From NCBI GenBank assembly GCA_963580455.1, contig OY756958.1:198501-262500 (forward strand): a stretch of 64,000 nucleotides of DNA, in the 5' to 3' direction. A model generated the notes under the pieces. It was not told the DNA's origin, did no database searches, and saw nothing but the letters and a program-made list of their open reading frames with translations. Positions 1-11,049 of this stretch are shown here, piece after piece. Source of the DNA: Euonymus europaeus. Its lineage: Eukaryota; Streptophyta; Magnoliopsida; Celastrales; Celastraceae. Within the stretch, counting starts at the first letter, position 1. Each line of letters starts with the position of its first letter. A program made the translations under genes and the position numbers.

Positions 1-1381
1 GGCTAGTTGGTCTCGTTTCACCTATTTAGCCGCGAAATGTGGTTTCTTTACGTAAACGGTTTTATGAATATCCGTTGACTCCGAGTTCTGAATTCGGTGA
101 TTTTTAGCTTGATTTCACACTACTTTTCGAGCTCTACAATCCTGGCGTTTCGGATTTTGATTTCAGAACTCGTGGCTAGTAGGTCTCGTTTCACCTAGTT
201 AGCCGTGAAATGTGGTTTTTTACGTAAACGGTTTTATGAATATCCGTTGACTCCGAGTTCTGAATTCGGTGATTTTTAGCTTGATTTCACACTACTTTTC
301 GAGCTCTACGATCCTGGCATTTCGGATATTGATTTCAGAACTTGTGGCTAGTTGGTCTCGTTTCACCTATTTAGCCGCGAAATGTGGTTTCTTTACGTAA
401 ACGGTTTTATGAATATCCGTTGACTACGAGTTCTGAATTCGGTGATTTTTAGCTTGATTTCACACTACTTTTCGAGCTCTACAATCCTGGCGTTTCGGAT
501 TTTGATTTCAGAAGTCGTGGCTAGTAGTTCTCGTTTCACCTAGTTAGCCGCGAAATGTGGTTTCCTTACGTAAACGGTTTTATAAATATCCGTTGACTCC
601 GAGTTCTGAATTCGGTGATTTTTAGCTTGATTTCACACTACTTTTCGAGCTCTACGATCCTGGCATTTCGGATTTTGATTTCAGAACTCGTCGCTAGTTG
701 GTCTCGTTTCACCTAGTTAGCCGCGAAATGTGGTTTCTTTACGTAAACGGTTTTATGAATATCCGTTGACTCCGAGTTCTGAATTCGGTGATTTTTAGCT
801 TGATTACACACTACTTTTCGAGCTCTATGATCCTGGCGTTTCGTATTTTGATTTCAGAACTCGTGGCTAGTTGGTCTCATTTCAACTAGTTAGCCGCGAA
901 ATGTGGTTTCTTTACGTAAACGGTTTTATGAATATCCGTTGACTCCGAGTTCTGAATTCGGTGATTTTTCGCTTGATTTCACACTAATTTTCGAGCTCTA
1001 CGATCCTGGCGTTTCGGATATTGATTTCAGAACTCGTGGCTAGTTGGTCTCATTTCACCTAGTTAGCCGCGAATTGTGGTTTCTTTACGTAAACGGTTTT
1101 ATGAATCCGTTGACTCCGAGTTCTGAATTCGGTGATTTTTAGCTTGATTTCACACTACTTTTCGAGCTCTACGATCCTGGCGTTTCGGATTTTGATTTCA
1201 GAACTCGTGGCTAGTTGGTCTCGTTTCACCTAGTGAGCCGCGAAATGTGGTTTCTTTACGTAAACGGTTTTATGAATATTTGTTGACTCCGAGTTCTGAA
1301 TTCGGTGATTTTTTGCTTGATTTCACACTACTTTTCGAGCTCTACGATCCTGGAGTTTCGGATTTGGATTTCATAACTCGT
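1..1381 (+). repeat. Irregular lead-in, 8 monomers
   Basis: Monomers start at 1, 174, 346, 519, 692, 865, 1038 and 1209. They resemble members of the 10-mer HOR to the right but not in its order. The unit at 174 has the short T tract (172 bp), that at 1038 is the 171-bp GAATTGTGG/GAATCCG type, and that at 1209 carries the CTAGTGAGCC and GGAGTTTCGGATTTGG markers of HOR position 10. The left end is cut by the window, so earlier copies cannot be judged. Confidence 0.85.
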
Positions 1382-3108
1382 GGCTAGTTGGTCTCGTTTC
1401 ACCTAGTTAGCCGCGAAATGTGGTTTCTTTACGTAAACGGTATTATGAATATCCGTTGACTCCGAGTTCTGAATTCTGTGATTTTTAGCTTGATTTCACA
1501 CTACTTTTCGAGCTCTACGATCCTGGCATTTCGGATTTTGATTTCAGAACTCGTGGCTAGTTGGTCTCGTTTCACCTAGTTAGCCGCGAAATGTGGTTTC
1601 ATTACGTAAACGGTTTTATGAATATCCGTTGACTCTGAGTTCTGAATTCGGTGATTTTTAGCTTGATTACACACTACTTTTCGAGCTCTACGATCCTGGT
1701 GTTTCGGATATTGATTTCAGAACTCGTGGCTAGTTGGTCTCGTTTCACCTAGTTAGCCGCGAATTGTGGTTTCTTTACGTAAACGGTTTTATGAATCCGT
1801 TGACTCCGAGTTCTGAATTCGTTGATTTTTAGCTTGATTACACACTACTTTTCGAGCTCTACGACCCTGGCGTTTCGGATTTTGATTTCAGAACTCGTGG
1901 CTAGTTGGTCTCGTTTCACCTATTTAGCCGCGAAATGTGGTTTCTTTACGTAAACGGTTTTATGAATATCCGTTGACTCCGAGTTCTGAATTCGGTGATT
2001 TTTAGCTTGATTTCAGACTACTTTTCGAGCTCTACAATCCTGGCGTTTCGGATTTTGATTTCAGAACTCGTGGCTAGTAGGTCTCGTTTCACCTAGTTAG
2101 CCGCGAAATGTGGTTTTTTACGTAAACGGTTTTATGAATATCCGTTGACTCCGAGTTCTGAATTCGGTGATTTTTAGCTTGATTTCACACTACTTTTCGA
2201 GCTCTACGACCCTGGCGTTTCGGATTTTGATTTCAGAACTCGTGGCTAGTTGGTCTCGTTTCACCTATTTAGCCGCGAAATAAGGTTTCTTTACGTAAAC
2301 GGTTTTATGAATATCCGTTGACTCCGAGTTCTGAATTCGGTGATTTTTAGCTTGATTTCACACTACTTTTCGAGCTCTACAATCCTGGCGTTTCGGATTT
2401 TGATTTCAGAACTCGTGGCTAGTTGGTCTCGTTTCACCTAGTTAGCCGCGAAATGTGGTTTCTTTACGTAAACGGTTTTATGAATATCCGTTGACTCCGA
2501 GTTTTTTATTCGGTCATTTTTAGCTTGATTTCACACTACTTTTCGAGCTCTACAATCCTGTCATTTCGGATTTTGATTTCAGAACTCGGGGCTAGTTGGT
2601 CTCATTTCACCTAGTTAGCCGCGAAATGTGGTTTCTTTACGTAAACGGTTTTATGAATATCCGTTGACTCCGAGTTTTTTATTCGGTGATTTTTAGCTTG
2701 ATTTCACACTACTTTTCGAGCTCTACAATCCTGGCGTTTCGGATTTTGATTTCAGAACTCGTGGCTAGTAGGTCTTGTTTCACCAAGTTAGCCGCGAAAT
2801 GTGGTTTCTTTATGTAAACGGTTTTATGAATATCCGTTGACTCCGAGTTCTGAATTCGGTGATTTTTAGCTTGATTTCACACTACTTTTCGAGCTCTACG
2901 ATCCTGGCATTTCGGATTTTGATTTCAGAACTCGTGGCTAGTTGTTCTCGTTTCACCTAGTGAGCCGCGAAATGTGGTTTCTTTACGTAAACGGTTTTAT
3001 GAATATCCGTTGACTCCGAGTTCTGAATTCGGTGATTTTTAGCTTGATTTCACACTACTTTTCGAGCTCTACGATCCTGGAGTTTCGGATTTGGATTTCA
3101 GAACTTGT
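1382..3108 (+). repeat. 10-mer HOR copy 1 (1,727 bp), partly diverged
   Basis: This is the first recognisable copy of the 10-monomer unit, with starts at 1382, 1555, 1728, 1899, 2072, 2244, 2417, 2590, 2763 and 2936. Ordered markers are: position 2 CATTACG; position 3 GAATTGTGG with GAATCCG (171 bp); position 4 CTATTTAG with TTTCAGACTA; position 5 GGTTTTTTACG (172 bp); position 6 CTATTTAG with ACAATCCTGG; positions 7 and 8 TTTTTTATTCGG; position 9 GGTCTTG, ACCAAG and TTTATGTAAAC; position 10 GTTCTCG, CTAGTGAGCC and GGATTTGG. The position 1 unit lacks the usual CAGACTA and has GCATTTCGG, so this copy is less homogenised than later ones. Confidence 0.85.
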
Positions 3109-4316
3109 GGCTAGTTGGTCTCGTTTCACCTAGTTAGCCGCGAAATGTGGTTTCTTTACGTAAACGGTTTTATGAATATCCGTTGACTCCGAGTTCTGAA
3201 TTCGGTGATTTTTAGCTTGATTTCAGACTACTTTTCGAGCTCTACGATCATGGCGTTTCGGATTTTGATTTCAGAACTCGTGGCTAGTTGGTCTCGTTTC
3301 ACCTAGTTAGCCGCGAAATGTGGTTTCATTACGTAAACGGTTTTATGAATATCCGTTGACTCCGAGTTCTGAATTCGGTGATTTTTAGCTTGATTACACA
3401 CTTCTTTTCGAGCTCTACGATCCTGGCATTTCGGATATTGATTTCAGAACTCGTGGCTAGTTGGTCTCGTTTCACCTAGTTAGCCGCGAATTGTGGTTTC
3501 TTTACGTAAACGGTTTTATGAATCCGTTGACTCCGAGTTCTGAATTCGTTGATTTTTAGCTTGATTACACACTACCTTTCGAGCTCTACGACCCTGGCGT
3601 TTCGGATTTTGATTTCAGAACTCGTGGCTAGTTGGTCTCGTTTCACCTATTTAGCCGCGAAATGTGGTTTCTTTACGTAAACGGTTTTATGAATATCCGT
3701 TGACTCCGAGTTCTGAATTCGGTGATTTTTAGCTTGATTTCAGACTACTTTTCGAGCTCTACAATCCTGGCGTTTCGGATTTTGATTTCAGAACTCGTGG
3801 CTAGTAGGTCTCGTTTCACCTAGTTAGCCGCGAAATGTGGTTTTTTACGTAAACGGTTTTATGAATATCCGTTGACTCCGAGTTCTGAATTCGGTGATTT
3901 TTAGCTTGATTTCACACTACTTTTTGAGCTCTACGACCCTGGCGTTTCGGATTTTGATTTCAGAACTCGTGGCTAGTTGGTCTCGTTTCACCTATTTAGC
4001 CGCGAAATGTGGTTTCTTTACGTAAACGGTTTTATGAATATCCGTTGACTCCGAGTTCTGAATTCGGTGATTTTTAGCTTGATTTCACACTACTTTTCGA
4101 GCTCTACAATCCTGGCGTTTCGGATTTTGATTTCAGAACTCGTGGCTAGTTGGTCTCGTTTCACCTAGTTAGCCGCGAAATGTGGTTTCTTTACGTAAAC
4201 GGTTTTATGAATATCCGTTGACTCCGAGTTCTGAATTCGGTGATTTTTAGCTTGATTTCAGACTACTTTTCGAGCTCTACGATCCTGGAGTTTCGGATTT
4301 GGATTTCAGAACTTGT
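3109..4316 (+). repeat. 7-mer deletion derivative of the 10-mer HOR (1,208 bp)
   Basis: Positions 1 to 6 of the 10-mer occur in order (starts 3109, 3282, 3455, 3626, 3799, 3971). They are followed by one chimeric monomer at 4144 with a position-1-like front (CTAGTTAG, CAGACTA) and a position-10 tail (GGAGTTTCGGATTTGG). Positions 7 to 9 are absent. The simplest explanation is unequal exchange between out-of-register monomers. Confidence 0.88.
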
Positions 4317-6043
4317 GGCTAGTTGGTCTCGTTTCACCTAGTTAGCCGCGAAATGTGGTTTCTTTACGTAAACGGTTTTATGAATATCCGTTGACTCCGA
4401 GTTCTGAATTCGGTGATTTTTAGCTTGATTTCAGACTACTTTTCGAGCTCTACGATCCTGGCGTTTCGGATTTTGATTTCAGAACTCGTGGCTAGTTGGT
4501 CTCGTTTCACCTAGTTAGCCGCGAAATGTGGTTTCATTACGTAAACGGTTTTATGAATATCCGTTGACTCCGAGTTCTGAATTCGGTGATTTTTAGCTTG
4601 ATTACACACTTCTTTTCGAGCTCTACGATCCTGGCATTTCGGATATTGATTTCAGAACTCGTGGCTAGTTGGTCTCGTTTCACCTAGTTAGCCGCGAATT
4701 GTGGTTTCTTTACGTAAACGGTTTTATGAATCCGTTGACTCCGAGTTCTGAATTCGTTGATTTTTAGCTTGATTACACACTACTTTTCGAGCTCTACGAC
4801 CCTGGCGTTTCGGATTTTGATTTCAGAACTCGTGGCTAGTTGGTCTCGTTTCACCTATTTAGCCGCGAAATGTGGTTTCTTTACGTAAACGGTTTTATGA
4901 ATATCCGTTGACTCCGAGTTCTGAATTCGGTGATTTTTAGCTTGATTTCAGACTACTTTTCGAGCTCTACAATCCTGGCGTTTCGGATTTTGATTTCAGA
5001 ACTCGTGGCTAGTAGGTCTCGTTTCACCTAGTTAGCCGCGAAATGTGGTTTTTTACGTAAACGGTTTTATGAATATCCGTTGACTCCGAGTTCTGAATTC
5101 GGTGATTTTTAGCTTGATTTCACACTACTTTTCGAGCTCTACGACCCTGGCGTTTCGGATTTTGATTTCAGAACTCGTGGCTAGTTGGTCTCGTTTCACC
5201 TATTTAGCTGCGAAATGTGGTTTCTTTACGTAAACGGTTTTATGAATATCCGTTGACTCCGAGTTCTGAATTCGGTGATTTTTAGCTTGATTTCACACTA
5301 CTTTTCGAGCTCTACAATCCTGGCGTTTCGGATTTTGATTTCAGAACTCGTGGCTAGTTGGTCTCGTTTCACCTAGTTAGCCGCGAAATGTGGTTTCTTT
5401 ACGTAAACGGTTTTATGAATATCCGTTGACTCCGAGTTTTTTATTCGGTGATTTTTAGCTTGATTTCACACTACTTTTCGAGCTCTACAATCCTGTCATT
5501 TCGGATTTTGATTTCAGAACTCGTGGCTAGTTGGTCTCATTTCACCTAGTTAGCCGCGAAATGTGGTTTCTTTACGTAAACGGTTTTATGAATATCCGTT
5601 GACTCCGAGTTTTTTATTCGGTGATTTTTAGCTTGATTTCACACTACTTTTCGAGCTCTACAATCCTGGCGTTTCGGATTTTGATTTCAGAACTCGGGGC
5701 TAGTAGGTCTTGTTTCACCAAGTTAGCCGCGAAATGTGGTTTCTTTATGTAAACGGTTTTATGAATATCCGTTGACTCCGAGTTCTGAATTCGGTGATTT
5801 TTAGCTTGATTTCACACTACTTTTCGAGCTCTACGATCCTGGCGTTTCGGATTTTGATTTCAGAACTCGTGGCTAGTTGTTCTCGTTTCACCTAGTGAGC
5901 CGCGAAATGTGGTTTCTTTACGTAAACGGTTTTATGAATATCCGTTGACTCCGAGTTCTGAATTCGGTGATTTTTAGCTTGATTTCACACTACTTTTCGA
6001 GCTCTACGATCCTGGAGTTTCGGATTTGGATTTCAGAACTCGT
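4317..6043 (+). repeat. 10-mer HOR copy 2 (1,727 bp)
   Basis: This is a full-length copy with all ten ordered markers. Starts are 4317, 4490, 4663, 4834, 5007, 5179, 5352, 5525, 5698 and 5871. It matches the copies at 7079 and 8806 almost base for base; a private C to T change at the CpG at local 31 gives TAGCTGCG near 5208. Positions 7 and 8 have lost the EcoRI site and the 17-bp dyad. Confidence 0.92.
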
Positions 6044-7078
6044 GGCTAGTTGGTCTCGTTTCACCTAGTTAGCCGCGAAATGTGGTTTCTTTACGTAAAC
6101 GGTTTTATGAATATCCGTTGACTCCGAGTTCTGAATTCGGTGATTTTTAGCTTGATTTCAGACTACTTTTCGAGCTCTACGATCCTGGCGTTTCGGATTT
6201 TGATTTCAGAACTCGTGGCTAGTTGGTCTCGTTTCACCTAGTTAGCCGCGAAATGTGGTTTCATTACGTAAACGGTTTTATGAATATCCGTTGACTCCGA
6301 GTTCTGAATTCGGTGATTTTTAGCTTGATTACACACTTCTTTTCGAGCTCTACGATCCTGGCATTTCGGATATTGATTTCAGAACTCGTGGCTAGTTGGT
6401 CTCGTTTCACCTAGTTAGCCGCGAATTGTGGTTTCTTTACGTAAACGGTTTTATGAATCCGTTGACTCCGAGTTCTGAATTCGTTGATTTTTAGCTTGAT
6501 TACACACTACTTTTCGAGCTCTACGACCCTGGCGTTTCGGATTTTGATTTCAGAACTCGTGGCTAGTTGGTCTCGTTTCACCTATTTAGCCGCGAAATGT
6601 GGTTTCTTTACGTAAACGGTTTTATGAATATCCGTTGACTCCGAGTTCTGAATTCGGTGATTTTTAGCTTGATTTCAGACTACTTTTCGAGCTCTACAAT
6701 CCTGGCGTTTCGGATTTTGATTTCAGAACTCGTGGCTAGTAGGTCTCGTTTCACCTAGTTAGCCGCGAAATGTGGTTTTTTACGTAAACGGTTTTATGAA
6801 TATCCGTTGACTCCGAGTTCTGAATTCGGTGATTTTTAGCTTGATTTCACACTACTTTTCGAGCTCTACGACCCTGGCGTTTCGGATTTTGATTTCAGAA
6901 CTCGTGGCTAGTTGGTCTCGTTTCACCTATTTAGCCGCGAAATGTGGTTTCTTTACGTAAACGGTTTTATGAATATCCGTTGACTCCGAGTTCTGAATTC
7001 GGTGATTTTTAGCTTGATTTCACACTACTTTTCGAGCTCTACGATCCTGGAGTTTCGGATTTGGATTTCAGAACTCGT
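6044..7078 (+). repeat. 6-mer deletion derivative of the 10-mer HOR (1,035 bp)
   Basis: Positions 1 to 5 (starts 6044, 6217, 6390, 6561, 6734) are followed by a chimeric monomer at 6906. Its front is position 6 (CTATTTAG) and its tail is position 10 (ACGATCCTGGAG, GGATTTGG). The crossover lies between local 26 and 137, and four monomers are lost. Confidence 0.9.
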
Positions 7079-8805
7079 GGCTAGTTGGTCTCGTTTCACC
7101 TAGTTAGCCGCGAAATGTGGTTTCTTTACGTAAACGGTTTTATGAATATCCGTTGACTCCGAGTTCTGAATTCGGTGATTTTTAGCTTGATTTCAGACTA
7201 CTTTTCGAGCTCTACGATCCTGGCGTTTCGGATTTTGATTTCAAAACTCGTGGCTAGTTGGTCTCGTTTCACCTAGTTAGCCGCGAAATGTGGTTTCATT
7301 ACGTAAACGGTTTTATGAATATCCGTTGACTCCGAGTTCTGAATTCGGTGATTTTTAGCTTGATTACACACTTCTTTTCGAGCTCTACGATCCTGGCATT
7401 TCGGATATTGATTTCAGAACTCGTGGCTAGTTGGTCTCGTTTCACCTAGTTAGCCGCGAATTGTGGTTTCTTTACGTAAACGGTTTTATGAATCCGTTGA
7501 CTCCGAGTTCTGAATTCGTTGATTTTTAGCTTGATTACACACTACTTTTCGAGCTCTACGACCCTGGCGTTTCGGATTTTGATTTCAGAACTCGTGGCTA
7601 GTTGGTCTCGTTTCACCTATTTAGCCGCGAAATGTGGTTTCTTTACGTAAACGGTTTTATGAATATCCGTTGACTCCGAGTTCTGAATTCGGTGATTTTT
7701 AGCTTGATTTCAGACTACTTTTCGAGCTCTACAATCCTGGCGTTTCGGATTTTGATTTCAGAACTCGTGGCTAGTAGGTCTCGTTTCACCTAGTTAGCCG
7801 CGAAATGTGGTTTTTTACGTAAACGGTTTTATGAATATCCGTTGACTCCGAGTTCTGAATTCGGTGATTTTTAGCTTGATTTCACACTACTTTTCGAGCT
7901 CTACGACCCTGGCGTTTCGGATTTTGATTTCAGAACTCGTGGCTAGTTGGTCTCGTTTCACCTATTTAGCCGCGAAATGTGGTTTCTTTACGTAAACGGT
8001 TTTATGAATATCCGTTGACTCCGAGTTCTGAATTCGGTGATTTTTAGCTTGATTTCACACTACTTTTCGAGCTCTACAATCCTGGCGTTTCGGATTTTGA
8101 TTTCAGAACTCGTGGCTAGTTGGTCTCGTTTCACCTAGTTAGCCGCGAAATGTGGTTTCTTTACGTAAACGGTTTTATGAATATCCGTTGACTCCGAGTT
8201 TTTTATTCGGTGATTTTTAGCTTGATTTCACACTACTTTTCGAGCTCTACAATCCTGTCATTTCGGATTTTGATTTCAGAACTCGTGGCTAGTTGGTCTC
8301 ATTTCACCTAGTTAGCCGCGAAATGTGGTTTCTTTACGTAAACGGTTTTATGAATATCCGTTGACTCCGAGTTTTTTATTCGGTGATTTTTAGCTTGATT
8401 TCACACTACTTTTCGAGCTCTACAATCCTGGCGTTTCGGATTTTGATTTCAGAACTCGGGGCTAGTAGGTCTTGTTTCACCAAGTTAGCCGCGAAATGTG
8501 GTTTCTTTATGTAAACGGTTTTATGAATATCCGTTGACTCCGAGTTCTGAATTCGGTGATTTTTAGCTTGATTTCACACTACTTTTCGAGCTCTACGATC
8601 CTGGCGTTTCGGATTTTGATTTCAGAACTCGTGGCTAGTTGTTCTCGTTTCACCTAGTGAGCCGCGAAATGTGGTTTCTTTACGTAAACGGTTTTATGAA
8701 TATCCGTTGACTCCGAGTTCTGAATTCGGTGATTTTTAGCTTGATTTCACACTACTTTTCGAGCTCTACGATCCTGGAGTTTCGGATTTGGATTTCAGAA
8801 CTCGT
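7079..8805 (+). repeat. 10-mer HOR copy 3 (1,727 bp)
   Basis: This is a full copy with starts at 7079, 7252, 7425, 7596, 7769, 7941, 8114, 8287, 8460 and 8633. Comparing it by eye with the next copy, I see only a few substitutions, such as TCAAAACTCG near 7243 and CTCGGGGCTAG near 8457. Near-identity of adjacent copies indicates recent homogenisation. Confidence 0.93.
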
Positions 8806-10532
8806 GGCTAGTTGGTCTCGTTTCACCTAGTTAGCCGCGAAATGTGGTTTCTTTACGTAAACGGTTTTATGAATATCCGTTGACTCCGAGTTCTGAATTC
8901 GGTGATTTTTAGCTTGATTTCAGACTACTTTTCGAGCTCTACGATCCTGGCGTTTCGGATTTTGATTTCAGAACTCGTGGCTAGTTGGTCTCGTTTCACC
9001 TAGTTAGCCGCGAAATGTGGTTTCATTACGTAAACGGTTTTATGAATATCCGTTGACTCCGAGTTCTGAATTCGGTGATTTTTAGCTTGATTACACACTT
9101 CTTTTCGAGCTCTACGATCCTGGCATTTCGGATATTGATTTCAGAACTCGTGGCTAGTTGGTCTCGTTTCACCTAGTTAGCCGCGAATTGTGGTTTCTTT
9201 ACGTAAACGGTTTTATGAATCCGTTGACTCCGAGTTCTGAATTCGTTGATTTTTAGCTTGATTACACACTACTTTTCGAGCTCTACGACCCTGGCGTTTC
9301 GGATTTTGATTTCAGAACTCGTGGCTAGTTGGTCTCGTTTCACCTATTTAGCCGCGAAATGTGGTTTCTTTACGTAAACGGTTTTATGAATATCCGTTGA
9401 CTCCGAGTTCTGAATTCGGTGATTTTTAGCTTGATTTCAGACTACTTTTCGAGCTCTACAATCCTGGCGTTTCGGATTTTGATTTCAGAACTCGTGGCTA
9501 GTAGGTCTCGTTTCACCTAGTTAGCCGCGAAATGTGGTTTTTTACGTAAACGGTTTTATGAATATCCGTTGACTCCGAGTTCTGAATTCGGTGATTTTTA
9601 GCTTGATTTCACACTAATTTTCGAGCTCTACGACCCTGGCGTTTCGGATTTTGATTTCAGAACTCGTGGCTAGTTGGTCTCGTTTCACCTATTTAGCCGC
9701 GAAATGTGGTTTCTTTACGTAAACGGTTTTATGAATATCCGTTGACTCCGAGTTCTGAATTCGGTGATTTTTAGCTTGATTTCACACTACTTTTCGAGCT
9801 CTACAATCCTGGCGTTTCGGATTTTGATTTCAGAACTCGTGGCTAGTTGGTCTCGTTTCACCTAGTTAGCCGCGAAATGTGGTTTCTTTACGTAAACGGT
9901 TTTATGAATATCCGTTGACTCCGAGTTTTTTATTCGGTGATTTTTAGCTTGATTTCACACTACTTTTCGAGCTCTACAATCCTGTCATTTCGGATTTTGA
10001 TTTCAGAACTCGTGGCTAGTTGGTCTCATTTCACCTAGTTAGCCGCGAAATGTGGTTTCTTTACGTAAACGGTTTTATGAATATCCGTTGACTCCGAGTT
10101 TTTTATTCGGTGATTTTTAGCTTGATTTCACACTACTTTTCGAGCTCTACAATCCTGGCGTTTCGGATTTTGATTTCAGAACTCGTGGCTAGTAGGTCTT
10201 GTTTCACCAAGTTAGCCGCGAAATGTGGTTTCTTTATGTAAACGGTTTTATGAATATCCGTTGACTCCGAGTTCTGAATTCGGTGATTTTTAGCTTGATT
10301 TCACACTACTTTTCGAGCTCTACGATCCTGGCGTTTCGGATTTTGATTTCAGAACTCGTGGCTAGTTGTTCTCGTTTCACCTAGTGAGCCGCGAAATGTG
10401 GTTTCTTTACGTAAACGGTTTTATGAATATCCGTTGACTCCGAGTTCTGAATTCGGTGATTTTTAGCTTGATTTCACACTACTTTTCGAGCTCTACGATC
10501 CTGGAGTTTCGGATTTGGATTTCAGAACTCGT
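8806..10532 (+). repeat. 10-mer HOR copy 4 (1,727 bp)
   Basis: This is a full copy with starts at 8806, 8979, 9152, 9323, 9496, 9668, 9841, 10014, 10187 and 10360. All ordered markers are present. A private change gives ACTAATTTTCG near 9616 in position 5. It abuts copy 3 directly, so 7079-10532 is the longest run of intact 10-mer HOR. Confidence 0.93.
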
Positions 10533-11049
10533 GGCTAGTTGGTCTCGTTTCACCTAGTTAGCCGCGAAATGTGGTTTCTTTACGTAAACGGTTTTATGAA
10601 TATCCGTTGACTCCGAGTTCTGAATTCGGTGATTTTTAGCTTGATTTCAGACTACTTTTCGAGCTCTACGATCCTGGCGTTTCGGATTTTGATTTCAGAA
10701 CTCGTGGCTAGTTGGTCTCGTTTCACCTAGTTAGCCGCGAAATGTGGTTTCATTACGTAAACGGTTTTATGAATATCCGTTGACTCCGAGTTCTGAATTC
10801 GGTGATTTTTAGCTTGATTACACACTACTTTTCGAGCTCTACGATCCTGGCATTTCGGATATTGATTTCAGAACTCGTGGCTAGTTGGTCTCGTTTCACC
10901 TAGTTAGCCGCGAATTGTGGTTTCTTTACGTAAACGGTTTTATGAATCCGTTGACTCCGAGTTCTGAATTCGTTGATTTTTAGCTTGATTACACACTACT
11001 TTTCGAGCTCTACGACCCTGGCATTTCGGATTTTGATTTCAGAACTCGT
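10533..11049 (+). repeat. Terminal 3-monomer stub of the 10-mer HOR
   Basis: Positions 1, 2 and 3 (10533, 10706, 10879) are recognisable by CAGACTA, CATTACG and GAATTGTGG/GAATCCG. The following monomer at 11050 lacks the position 4 markers: it has CACACTA, ACGATCCTGGCAT and GATATTG. This is the right boundary of the 10-mer domain. Confidence 0.85.
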
